Shown here: positions 1 to 6,797 of the stretch, one piece after another | Position numbering within the stretch: position 1 is the stretch's first letter | Layout of the letters: each line of letters begins with the position of its first letter | Assembly: GCA_004525465.1 (NCBI GenBank) | Contig: SPCN01000058.1 | Location: forward strand, 1 to 10,968 | Reading direction: 5' to 3' | DNA: 10,968 bases | Origin: Chrysiogenales bacterium | GTDB taxonomy: Bacteria; Acidobacteriota; Aminicenantia; UBA2199 | Made by a program: the position numbers and the translations under genes | Notes under the pieces: generated by a model | Database searches by the model: none | What the model was told of the DNA's origin: nothing | What the model saw: the letters and a program-made list of their open reading frames with translations, nothing else

Positions 1-530
1 CGCTGCCAGATCAGGTGCCGGGCCTGCGGGTCGAGGCCGGTGGTCGGTTCGTCGGCGATGATGATCTTCGGCTGGTTGAGCAGGGCGCGGGCAATGAGCA
101 GGCGGCGCTTCATGCCGGTGGAGAGTTGGTCGATCTTGCTGTCGCGCTTTTTTTCGAGTTCGACGAACTTCAGCAGCTCAGCTATCCTTTTTTTGGCTTC
201 CGCGTTGGGGATGTCGAAGAAATGAGCGAATACCAGCAAATTTTCCCTGACGGTGAGATCGTTGTCCAGGGTGATCTCCTGGGGGATGACCCCGGTGTTC
301 TGCTTGATGGCCCGGTTGTCGATATTGGCGTCCATGCCCTGGACGGTCAGAGTTCCCGACGTCAGCGGCGACACGCAGTGGATCATGCGCACGGTCGAGG
401 TCTTGCCGGCGCCGTTCGGTCCCAGGAAGCCGAAGCATTCCCCTTCAAGGATCTCGAAGGAGATACGGTCCACGGCCTTGAATTTGCCGTATTTTTTGCA
501 GAGCTTCAGGGCTGTGATGATGGGTTTCAT
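1..530 (-). CDS. ABC transporter ATP-binding protein (partial, C-terminus beyond window)
   Basis: Nucleotide-binding subunit of an ABC transporter of the NodI/DrrA/NatA-like exporter type. It would hydrolyse ATP at the inner face of the membrane for a partner permease, which is not in this window. The visible 176 residues contain Walker A GPNGAGKTS (37-45), the Q-loop glutamine in VIPQE (81-85), the signature LSTGMKRR (136-143; Thr replaces the usual second Gly, as in some NatA-like proteins), Walker B IIIADEP (156-162) with catalytic Glu161, and the D-loop TGLD (164-167). The reading frame stays open to base 1, so the H-loop and C-terminal part lie outside. The ATG at 530 was chosen because it starts directly before the conserved N-terminal beta strand and lies downstream of a good promoter (TTGACA/TATTAT); only a weak GGA-type ribosome site precedes it. 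Family assignment is firm; the substrate cannot be told. Confidence 0.95.
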   Translation of the reverse strand, partial: MKPIITALKLCKKYGKFKAVDRISFEILEGECFGFLGPNGAGKTSTVRMIHCVSPLTSGTLTVQGMDANIDNRAIKQNTGVIPQEITLDNDLTVRENLLVFAHFFDIPNAEAKKRIAELLKFVELEKKRDSKIDQLSTGMKRRLLIARALLNQPKIIIADEPTTGLDPQARHLIWQ

Positions 531-549
531 GCTTGGATTCCGAAATGAC

Positions 550-577
550 ATAATAACAGATTTTGTTGGCTTGTCAA
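550..577 (-). promoter_or_regulatory. sigma70-like promoter for the ABC ATPase gene
   Basis: On the minus strand a perfect -35 box TTGACA (572-577) is followed after 16 bp by TATTAT (550-555), a 5/6 match to the -10 consensus. Transcription would start near 543, giving a leader of about 13 nt before the ATG at 530. This is the best promoter match in the window. Seen directly; activity is inferred. Confidence 0.7.
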
Positions 578-607
578 AAACGCCGCACCTGGGCGGCCAA
601 ATCATGC

Positions 608-631
608 AGGGGCTTGACTAATCAAGCCCCT
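608..631. repeat. perfect 10-bp inverted repeat between divergent genes
   Basis: Arms AGGGGCTTGA (608-617) and TCAAGCCCCT (622-631) are perfectly complementary around a 4-nt CTAA loop. The element lies about 30 bp upstream of the minus-strand -35 box and about 80 bp upstream of the plus-strand -35 box. There is no T-run on either side, so a classical intrinsic terminator is unlikely. It could be an operator for a dimeric regulator or a structured remnant. The rest of 531-770 holds the two promoters and no credible gene. Confidence 0.6.
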
Positions 632-710
632 AGCCATGTGTCAAATCCCTACTCATTTTTCATGCGCCAATGGACGGATCGATGCTCCATGTCTTTCCTT
701 TCTCTTGGTC

Positions 711-740
711 TTGATTTTTTCTTGGCCATGGTGATAAAAT
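711..740 (+). promoter_or_regulatory. sigma70-like promoter for the DUF4388-like/TPR gene
   Basis: TTGATT (711-716, 4/6 match) and TAAAAT (735-740, 5/6 match) are separated by 18 bp. The expected start of transcription is close to 747. A leader of about 24 nt carrying GGAGAG (761-766) would then precede the ATG at 771. An AUG at 747 would sit right at the 5' end of the RNA. Confidence 0.5.
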
Positions 741-770
741 GTTCATATGGACCATGATGTGGAGAGAGAT

Positions 771-2261
771 ATGCTGCCCATTTTTCTGCGCCAGGTTCAT
801 TTGAAAAAACTTTCCGGCCACCTTTACGTGATGGCCCGGGATTTTCATATCAGCTTGAACCTGATCAAGGGTATTCTGGTCAACGGCATGAGCACGCGTT
901 TTGACGAAAAGCTGCCGGTCATCCTGCACCTGATGGGGCGGATCAATGAAGAGCAGTACAATTTCCTGGGCGGCCTGCACCAGTTCTCCGACGACCAGGT
1001 GGCCGAGATCCTCCTTGACCACAATTTCGCAAAAAAAAAGGATATTTATTATGCCCGCATTTACCAGTTGCGGCGCATCGCCATCTCCACTTTTTCCCTG
1101 CAGCGCGGCAAGTGGATCTTCACCGCCGGCGAACCGGATCCGCCCCTGCGCGAGACCTATGAAATCCCCCTGGCCGGCATCCTGATCGAGGGTGCCCGGA
1201 CCATCGATCACATCTCGTTTTACGCCGGCAAATGGCAATCTCACGTTCCGGTTCTTTTCAAGGAGATCCCCCTGGATATAGAAATCTATTTCACTGAGCG
1301 CGAGCGGGATTTTTATGCAGCTGTTCAGCGCCAGGGCGCGCTCAGTTGCCGGGAACTCATCTCGCGGCTGAACATCCTGCCCATGGACTTCTGGCGCAGC
1401 GTGCTGGCCTTTCATTTGCTGGGCATTCTCGAGTTCGAAAAGAGAGCGGGGGCCAGTGATATTTCCCGGGATATTGTGGCCCTACTGGAGCTGAACCAGA
1501 GAATGCAGGACAGTTCCATTTCGGACCTGGAGCTGCTCGGCCTGCCGGCTGCCGCTGCCGCCGCGGCCGTCGAAAGCGCCCGGGCCGGGTTGCTGATTCG
1601 CTTCGCAGCCGAGCGCTTTGGCTCGGCCGCCGCCCCGGAGATCAAGAAGATCGCCTCCCAGGTTTGCCAGCGCCTGCAGGTGCTGGCAGCGCGGTTGGAT
1701 GTCGAGCCGATCCTGCAAGCCGAAAAACCGCGCCGTGAATTTTCGACGGCGGCGAAATCGCGGCATGTTGAATCCTTGTTGACGGGCGGGGTGCCGGGCC
1801 GGAAATTTTCCCCTGCTGCGGCTCCCCGGGCAGCGGTGGTGGCTGCAAGTGCCCACGAAAGGGCGTGGGCGCTGCTTTTGCAGAGCAAGGAATCGTACGA
1901 GCGGCGGGAGTTCGACAAGGCCATCCCCAAACTCAAACAGGCCATCAAACTGGAGCCGGGCCAGGGCGATTTTTATTATTTGCTGGGCTTGTGTCAAAGT
2001 GAAGTGGAAATCATGGAAAACGATGCCGAGATCAACTTGAAAAAATCCGTCGAGCTCAAATCCTGGAGCGCCGATCCCGTCTATGCTCTGGGCATCCTCT
2101 ATCGCGGCCAGGGCAAGCTGAAGCTGGCCGAACGCTGCTTCCAGCGCGTAAAGGAAATCGCCCATGATCATACCGGCGCCAGCCGGGAACTGGTCGACCT
2201 GCGCCGGCAAAAAGCGGGTGGCAAAGACAAGGTCCCTTTTTTGAAAAAAAAGATCTTTTAG
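771..2261 (+). CDS. DUF4388-like (PATAN-type) N-domain protein with C-terminal TPR-like repeats
   Basis: Predicted soluble cytoplasmic protein of 496 residues with no signal peptide or membrane helix. Residues about 6-65 resemble the DUF4388/PATAN-type module (the SGHLYVMARDFHISL stretch, then a hydrophobic strand and GRINEEQYNFL). This domain occurs with regulatory and motility proteins in Myxococcota and Acidobacteriota. Residues about 246-310, with ELLGLP and a following helical pair, look like a degenerate J-like domain without an HPD motif; this is tentative. A low-complexity Ala/Pro-rich linker (about 315-362) leads to two or three TPR-like helix pairs (about 363-465, including AIKLEPGQGDFYYLLGL). 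The start at 771 has GGAGAG 4 nt upstream. An in-frame ATG at 747 would give 504 residues but has only a weak ribosome site. It lies 76 bp upstream of the cytochrome operon and could be a scaffold or regulator for it, but nothing in the sequence proves this. Confidence 0.75.
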   Translation: MLPIFLRQVHLKKLSGHLYVMARDFHISLNLIKGILVNGMSTRFDEKLPVILHLMGRINEEQYNFLGGLHQFSDDQVAEILLDHNFAKKKDIYYARIYQLRRIAISTFSLQRGKWIFTAGEPDPPLRETYEIPLAGILIEGARTIDHISFYAGKWQSHVPVLFKEIPLDIEIYFTERERDFYAAVQRQGALSCRELISRLNILPMDFWRSVLAFHLLGILEFEKRAGASDISRDIVALLELNQRMQDSSISDLELLGLPAAAAAAAVESARAGLLIRFAAERFGSAAAPEIKKIASQVCQRLQVLAARLDVEPILQAEKPRREFSTAAKSRHVESLLTGGVPGRKFSPAAAPRAAVVAASAHERAWALLLQSKESYERREFDKAIPKLKQAIKLEPGQGDFYYLLGLCQSEVEIMENDAEINLKKSVELKSWSADPVYALGILYRGQGKLKLAERCFQRVKEIAHDHTGASRELVDLRRQKAGGKDKVPFLKKKIF

Positions 2262-2324
2262 CCGCCTTGCCTCGATCAGGACCGGGAGAAAGTTGGGGTC
2301 ATTTTAATCATATAAAAAAAAAGT

Positions 2325-2330
2325 TATAAT
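2325..2330 (+). promoter_or_regulatory. perfect TATAAT -10 box before the 23-haem cytochrome gene
   Basis: TATAAT ends 7 nt before the GTG at 2338, with an A-rich stretch including a run of nine A just upstream. No good -35 box lies at 16-18 bp spacing (best is a 3/6 match near 2303). No Shine-Dalgarno sequence is found in the 15 nt before the GTG. If used, transcription would begin at or next to the start codon, giving a leaderless message. The operon could also be read through from the gene ending at 2261. Confidence 0.45.
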
Positions 2331-2337
2331 TGGCATT

Positions 2338-4164
2338 GTGAATCCCCTGAAACAGGATGATAGCCCCAAAATCAACAAGAGTGATCTTTTCCGGTCCCTT
2401 TCCCTGATCTTGATTGCTATTCTGTGTTTTTTTCTTGTGCCCTCGCGCCATACTGCCCAGGATGCGGAGCTATTGGTGTCTCCCGGGAAGCTAAGCCGGG
2501 TTCACGCGGAACTGTCCGGCATCAATAATTGCACCGCCTGCCACACGGAAAGAAAAAAGGTCGATCCGGCAAAATGTCTGGCTTGTCACAAAGACCTGGC
2601 CGCACGCGTCAAAGCCGGGCGGGGGCTGCATAAAAAATGGCGAGCTAACTGCCTTCCCTGTCATCCGGAACATCAGGGCCAGGATTTCAATTTAATCGAA
2701 TGGGATTTGAAAAAAATCTCGCATGGCGAAACCGGTTTTCCCCTGACCGGCCTGCACAAAAAGATCACCGACTGTGCCGCCTGCCATGCCACGAAAAACA
2801 CCCTGGAACGAAAAAAAAGCAAAACTTATCTCCTGAAAGGGGCGAGATGCGCGGACTGCCACGCCGATCCCCACCGCGGGCAAATGGGAACCTCATGCAG
2901 CCGCTGCCACTCCACTGCTGTCCCCTTCAAGCAGGCCTCTTTCGACCACGGGAAAACCTCATTTCCCCTGAATGGGGCTCACAAAAACCTGGCCTGCGCT
3001 GTGTGCCACACAGGTAAAAAAGGGAAAGATCGCGTCTCTTCCCGCTGCAGCGACTGCCACGCCGATCCCCACCAGCCCTCCCTGGGCAAGGACTGCCGGG
3101 GCTGCCATGGCGATAATTCCTGGAAAACCTCCCGCTTCAACCATGACCAGACCCGATTTCCCTTGCGCGGCAAACACGGCGCCCTGGCGTGCGTTCAATG
3201 CCATGAACGCGGGGCAAAAAGCAAGAAAATCCCATTCGCCAATTGTGCCGATTGCCATCGCCAGGATCCGCACCGGGGGCAGTTCGGCAAGGACTGCCAG
3301 GCCTGCCACGTGGTGGAGGGTTTTAAAAAAATGTCATTCAACCACGATAAAACCCTTTTCCCGCTGACCGGAAAGCACATCGCCGTGTCCTGCCAAAAAT
3401 GCCACCTGAAAAAAAACACAGACAAGACCCCGGGCTTCAAACCATTGTCAACGGCCTGCGGCGACTGCCACGCCGATGTGCATCTTGGGCAATTTGCAGG
3501 GAATTGCCAGGCTTGCCATTCGACCCGGGGCTTCAGCGTTGCGGCGTTGTTATTCAATCACGAAACCGATTCCGTTTTTCCGCTGCAGGGAAAACACGCT
3601 GCGCTTTCCTGCCAAAAATGCCACCTGAAAACCAAGATGACCTTTCCGGCCGGCAAGGGCGAGGCGGTGCTATACAAACCGCTGGCCAGCGATTGCCGCA
3701 GCTGCCACGGCGATGTTCACCAGGGGCAGCTGGCCGGTGAATGCAGCCAATGCCACGGCTTCGAATCCTTCAAGCCGGCGCCTGGATTCGATCACGAGCG
3801 CAGCCGCTTCTCATTGCGATTGTTTCACGAAAGCGTGGACTGCCGTGCCTGCCACCCGCTCGCCAACCTGATCGTTGATGGGAAAACCGTTCAGGCGATC
3901 CGCTATAAAAACATCAGCAGGGAATGCCTTGGCTGCCATGGCGATTTCGATCACAGCCGGACCTCCTTCGTCCTGACCGGAGTACACGCCGGCTTGGATT
4001 GCCGCCGCTGTCACAACGCCAAAACCCCGAATATTAAAAAAACCGGGAAAAACAAAAAGGGTGAAACGGAATGCACCCTTTGCCACCGCTCTCCGCACCT
4101 GGGGCAGCAGAAAAACTGCCGGGAGTGCCACTCCGGCAAAAATTGGCGGGTGGAACCATGGTAG
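2338..4164 (+). CDS. 23-haem c-type cytochrome built of tri-haem repeats
   Basis: Exported electron-transfer protein of 608 residues with 23 CxxCH haem-attachment motifs. Residues 17-35 form a hydrophobic signal peptide or anchor. No lipobox is present (the Cys at 30 is preceded by Leu) and no clean AxA cleavage site is seen. Three haem motifs (65-69, 80-84, 105-109) precede seven repeats starting near residues 128, 202, 267, 334, 406, 484 and 537. Each repeat follows the plan F-x-H-x3-T-x-FPL-x-G-x-H-x4-CxxCH, then CxxCH-x-D-x-H-x-GQ, then CxxCH. The extra His residues are likely distal ligands. Repeat 6 lacks its third haem. The GTG start is the only start that keeps the full signal sequence; it has no Shine-Dalgarno site. 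The stop overlaps the start of the barrel gene by 7 bp. Haem attachment would require a Ccm/Ccs system not seen here. Location (periplasm or cell surface) is not settled by sequence. Confidence 0.93.
   Translation: MNPLKQDDSPKINKSDLFRSLSLILIAILCFFLVPSRHTAQDAELLVSPGKLSRVHAELSGINNCTACHTERKKVDPAKCLACHKDLAARVKAGRGLHKKWRANCLPCHPEHQGQDFNLIEWDLKKISHGETGFPLTGLHKKITDCAACHATKNTLERKKSKTYLLKGARCADCHADPHRGQMGTSCSRCHSTAVPFKQASFDHGKTSFPLNGAHKNLACAVCHTGKKGKDRVSSRCSDCHADPHQPSLGKDCRGCHGDNSWKTSRFNHDQTRFPLRGKHGALACVQCHERGAKSKKIPFANCADCHRQDPHRGQFGKDCQACHVVEGFKKMSFNHDKTLFPLTGKHIAVSCQKCHLKKNTDKTPGFKPLSTACGDCHADVHLGQFAGNCQACHSTRGFSVAALLFNHETDSVFPLQGKHAALSCQKCHLKTKMTFPAGKGEAVLYKPLASDCRSCHGDVHQGQLAGECSQCHGFESFKPAPGFDHERSRFSLRLFHESVDCRACHPLANLIVDGKTVQAIRYKNISRECLGCHGDFDHSRTSFVLTGVHAGLDCRRCHNAKTPNIKKTGKNKKGETECTLCHRSPHLGQQKNCRECHSGKNWRVEPW
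2719..4161 (+). repeat. seven tandem coding repeats of about 53-78 codons (tri-haem modules)
   Basis: The seven modules of the 23-haem cytochrome are diverged at DNA level but keep short exact blocks. A 25-bp block is identical at 3388-3412 and 3607-3631, at the first haem of modules 4 and 5. A 22-bp block is identical at 2854-2875 and 3052-3073, at the second haem of modules 1 and 2, with a shorter copy near 3463. Such blocks fit growth by internal duplication or gene conversion. Confidence 0.8.
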
Positions 4165-5492
4165 GGCAGGGCGGCCGCTCCCCAGCGGGTGAGGTTGAAA
4201 AAAACACGAATATAAAAAAATGGATATTGTTACTGATCCTGCTGGCGGGTATTCCGGGTGCAGCCCAAGAAAAAGCCGGGGCGTTCTATTGGCAGGGCGC
4301 GCTGTACCAGGACTGGATGGGTTTCAAGGGCGAAGGCGACCCCCTGTTCAGCCGCTTGAGCACCCGTTTGCGCCTAACCTTCTGGAACCGTCCCGGGAAT
4401 GGTTGGACCATGTTTTTCGACGTGCGCAACCGTTTTGCCTCGGGCGAGGGGGTCGAAAACCAGCTGCTCGTGTATGACGCGCGGCTGGCCTACGATTCTC
4501 TGAAAAGCAAGATTTTTTTGTCTTTGGGATGGATGAATCTTTACGATACGGCAGGGATCGGGCAGTTGGCCGGCATCATGACCGGATACAAGTTCGGCCG
4601 CTACCTGTCCGCCGGCGCCTACGGCGGGCTGCAGACCGATATTTATGCCGTCAGGATAAACTCTCTCTACCAGAAATTCGGAATTTTTGCCCGTTATATC
4701 GGTCCCGGCGCCAGGCAATTCTCGCTCAGTTACAATCTGGTCCGCTTTGAGAGCCTGAACGAGAGGCAGTTTGTCTATTCCAGCCTGCTGCTGCCCCTGG
4801 GCCGCTTTCTTATCGTCTATGGAAACGGCGAGTACGAATTGAACGGCAATACCCATGCTGATGACCGCTTGTCGCGTCTCTTCGTCAACGCCCGGGCCAA
4901 CCTGTCCCGCCATGCCGATGTCACGGCCAGCTACAGTTCAGGGCGGGGCATGGATTACCACCGGTTTCTCCTGGAGCAATCACAGGATCCGAGTTTGCAG
5001 AACAGCGAGATGGAACGCTTCTACTACAATAAAACCTACGGCCTGCGCCTCAGCCTCACCCCACTGAAAAATCTCCGTCTCCATGTCGCGCGACAGGAGA
5101 GCGAGCTGCAGGATGCCGGCATCAAAAACCATACCGCGGGTTTCGGGTTGGCTGCAGGCGATATTCTCCATTCCGGACTCTCGTTTTACGGGAATTACAA
5201 CCTGAACCGGGGCGATTCCTCGGAGGCCGATACCTATTACCTTTCGCTTGCCAGGAATTTCGGGAAACTTGCCGTGAACCTCAGTTACGCCAATTTCTTC
5301 AACGGCGTGCGTTTTTCGGCCGCCGGTACCCCGCAGCTCATCCGCATTGAGCTGCCCAAGCAGCAGACTTTTTCCGGCGATCTCTTCCTGGCCGTGAACC
5401 GCACCCTTGCCGTTTCCCTGAGTTATTCCTACCTGGTCCAGGCCGGTTATTCCGATCAGCAGTTTTTCGTCCGTTTGATCGCCAGGAAATGA
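4158..5492 (+). CDS. predicted outer-membrane beta-barrel (porin-like) protein of a cytochrome locus
   Basis: Predicted 444-residue outer-membrane protein. An N-terminal signal peptide follows a long hydrophilic lead (NIKKW, then a hydrophobic core about 22-32, likely cleavage after GAA near 36). The mature part has many short alternating strands rich in Tyr, Phe and Leu, with Gly/Asn/Asp turns, and no long helices, as in a beta-barrel. No CxxCH is present. The start at 4158 was chosen because it overlaps the upstream stop (4162-4164), has GGTGG 4 nt before it, and keeps the signal peptide; the earlier in-frame ATG at 4071 would bury the signal deep inside the protein. The last residues are Arg-Lys rather than the usual C-terminal aromatic, although QFFVRL lies just before. 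Placed between two multiheme cytochrome genes, it could be the sheath of a porin-cytochrome conduit like MtrB. No close MtrB motif (such as an N-terminal CxxC) is seen, so this role is inferred from context. Confidence 0.8.
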   Translation: MVGQGGRSPAGEVEKNTNIKKWILLLILLAGIPGAAQEKAGAFYWQGALYQDWMGFKGEGDPLFSRLSTRLRLTFWNRPGNGWTMFFDVRNRFASGEGVENQLLVYDARLAYDSLKSKIFLSLGWMNLYDTAGIGQLAGIMTGYKFGRYLSAGAYGGLQTDIYAVRINSLYQKFGIFARYIGPGARQFSLSYNLVRFESLNERQFVYSSLLLPLGRFLIVYGNGEYELNGNTHADDRLSRLFVNARANLSRHADVTASYSSGRGMDYHRFLLEQSQDPSLQNSEMERFYYNKTYGLRLSLTPLKNLRLHVARQESELQDAGIKNHTAGFGLAAGDILHSGLSFYGNYNLNRGDSSEADTYYLSLARNFGKLAVNLSYANFFNGVRFSAAGTPQLIRIELPKQQTFSGDLFLAVNRTLAVSLSYSYLVQAGYSDQQFFVRLIARK

Positions 5493-5517
5493 GTGGGTTC
5501 ATGGAGTGGGAGAAAAA

Positions 5518-6765
5518 ATGAAATCAAAGCAGCCGAAAAGAGGGTGGACGGCACGCATTTTATTGCTGGCGGTCCTGGCGCTCTGCCTTGCGGGAGTGCT
5601 GTTCTTTTTGCTTGAACCCGGCCTGGAACTGGGGGCGCAAAATAAGCGCTGGACGGCGGCATCCCACGATAGGACGAATTTCCCGCTGCTGGGCAGGCAC
5701 CGCAGCGTGCCCTGCGGCGATTGTCACCTGAACGGCGTGATCGCCGGCACGCCCAGCGCCTGCGAGGCCTGCCACTGGGATCGCCGCCGTGATGACCGCT
5801 ACCAATTGCTGCTGGGGGATCATTGCGCCGACTGCCATACCCCGTTCGATTGGAAAAAGCTGAAGCCCAATTCCTGGGAGCACGGTCGGGTGAGCGGATT
5901 TCCGTTGGCCGGCGTGCACAAGACCATGGACTGCGCCGCTTGCCATCCAGGCAACGTTTTCAAAGGACAGGCCCAGGACTGCTATTCCTGTCACCGCCGG
6001 CAGTATGAGCAAGCCCCCAATCACGTCAGCGGCGGCTATGCCACCGATTGCCGGCAGTGCCATTTCAGCATGATATCATGGACAGGCGGGCAAACGGACC
6101 ATTCGCTCTTCCCTCTGCTGGGCCGCCATGCGGCCGCTGCCTGCGCCGACTGCCACAAAAACAACGTCTACGCCGGGACAGCGCAGGATTGCGCGAGCTG
6201 TCACCTGGAAGACTACAATGCCACCCTGAGCCCGAACCACAAGCAGGCGGGATTTTCCACCGATTGCGTTTCCTGCCACGGCACCTCTGCCCAGACCTGG
6301 AACAATGCCGCCGTCAATCATGATCTGTACTGGCAGCTGCAGGGGGCGCACCGGACCCTGGAGTGCAACCAGTGCCACGCGTCGGGATATGACCTGCCGC
6401 GCGATTGCTACAGTTGCCACAAAACCGACTACGACAACACCAGGGATCCCAACCACCGCCAGGCCGGCTATTCCACAGCTTGCGAGAACTGTCATCTTGC
6501 TTCCCATACCTCATGGAACCAGGCGGTTTTTACCCACAAATTCCCCATCAACTCGGGGCGCCACTCCGGCCTTGCTTGTACGGATTGCCACCGCACCTCC
6601 AGCTACCTGGTATTTTCCTGCATCGATTGCCATGAGCACAGCAAGAGTGAAATGGATGACAAACATGACGATGTGAGCGGTTATTCCTATAACAGCCAGG
6701 CTTGTTACGCCTGCCATCCCAACGGCTCGGCCGGGGGCGGCAGCGGTGCCCGGGTCAGGCGCTGA
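5518..6765 (+). CDS. 15-haem c-type cytochrome built of five tri-haem repeats
   Basis: Exported electron-transfer protein of 415 residues with 15 CxxCH motifs. Residues 8-32 form a signal peptide or uncleaved anchor (basic KRGWTAR, then a Leu/Ala-rich core); possible cleavage after LGA at 40. Five modules of about 70 residues each carry three haems. The plan is FPL-x-GRH-x5-CxxCH, then G-T/Q-x3-CxxCH-x3-Y-x5-PNH, then AGY-x-TxCxxCH-x4-x-W. This differs from the upstream 23-haem protein, with which it shares only the first third of the module (FPL-x-G-x-H before CxxCH). ATG 5518 has GGGAG 5 nt upstream; an in-frame GTG at 5506 is less well placed. It follows the barrel gene by 25 bp and is almost surely co-transcribed. 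The C-terminus is Gly/Ser-rich and ends in basic residues. Together with the first cytochrome this gives 38 haems from one transcript. Confidence 0.93.
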   Translation: MKSKQPKRGWTARILLLAVLALCLAGVLFFLLEPGLELGAQNKRWTAASHDRTNFPLLGRHRSVPCGDCHLNGVIAGTPSACEACHWDRRRDDRYQLLLGDHCADCHTPFDWKKLKPNSWEHGRVSGFPLAGVHKTMDCAACHPGNVFKGQAQDCYSCHRRQYEQAPNHVSGGYATDCRQCHFSMISWTGGQTDHSLFPLLGRHAAAACADCHKNNVYAGTAQDCASCHLEDYNATLSPNHKQAGFSTDCVSCHGTSAQTWNNAAVNHDLYWQLQGAHRTLECNQCHASGYDLPRDCYSCHKTDYDNTRDPNHRQAGYSTACENCHLASHTSWNQAVFTHKFPINSGRHSGLACTDCHRTSSYLVFSCIDCHEHSKSEMDDKHDDVSGYSYNSQACYACHPNGSAGGGSGARVRR

Positions 6766-6785
6766 GGCGAATCTCGTTTTCTCGG

Positions 6786-6797
6786 GCGCCGCGGCGC
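6786..6797. other. 12-bp GC-only palindrome in the convergent gap
   Basis: GCGCCGCGGCGC is a perfect palindrome between the stop codons of two converging genes (6765 and 6798). It may help separate the transcripts, but it is short, has almost no loop, and has no T-run directly after it on either strand. As a terminator it is weak; reported for completeness. Confidence 0.3.

Noticed and set aside
747..770. Upstream ATG at 747 for the DUF4388-like/TPR gene
   Set aside because: It lacks a good ribosome site and lies at the predicted transcript start, while ATG 771 has GGAGAG at proper spacing. It remains possible as a leaderless start.
660..1415. 251-codon open frame on the minus strand
   Set aside because: It lies almost wholly opposite the DUF4388-like/TPR gene, has no recognisable domain or ribosome site, and is a codon-bias shadow of that gene.
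4071..4157. Upstream in-frame ATG (4071) of the barrel gene
   Set aside because: It would overlap the cytochrome by 94 bp and place the signal peptide about 50 residues into the protein.
2719..4161. Regular repeats that might suggest a CRISPR or other DNA repeat array
   Set aside because: The periodicity is at protein level (haem modules of varying length); DNA identity is limited to short blocks of 25 bp or less.
2338..6765. Lipoprotein sorting of the two cytochromes via Cys in their hydrophobic N-termini
   Set aside because: The Cys at residue 30 of the first and 23 of the second are preceded by Leu, not Gly/Ala/Ser, so neither fits a lipobox.
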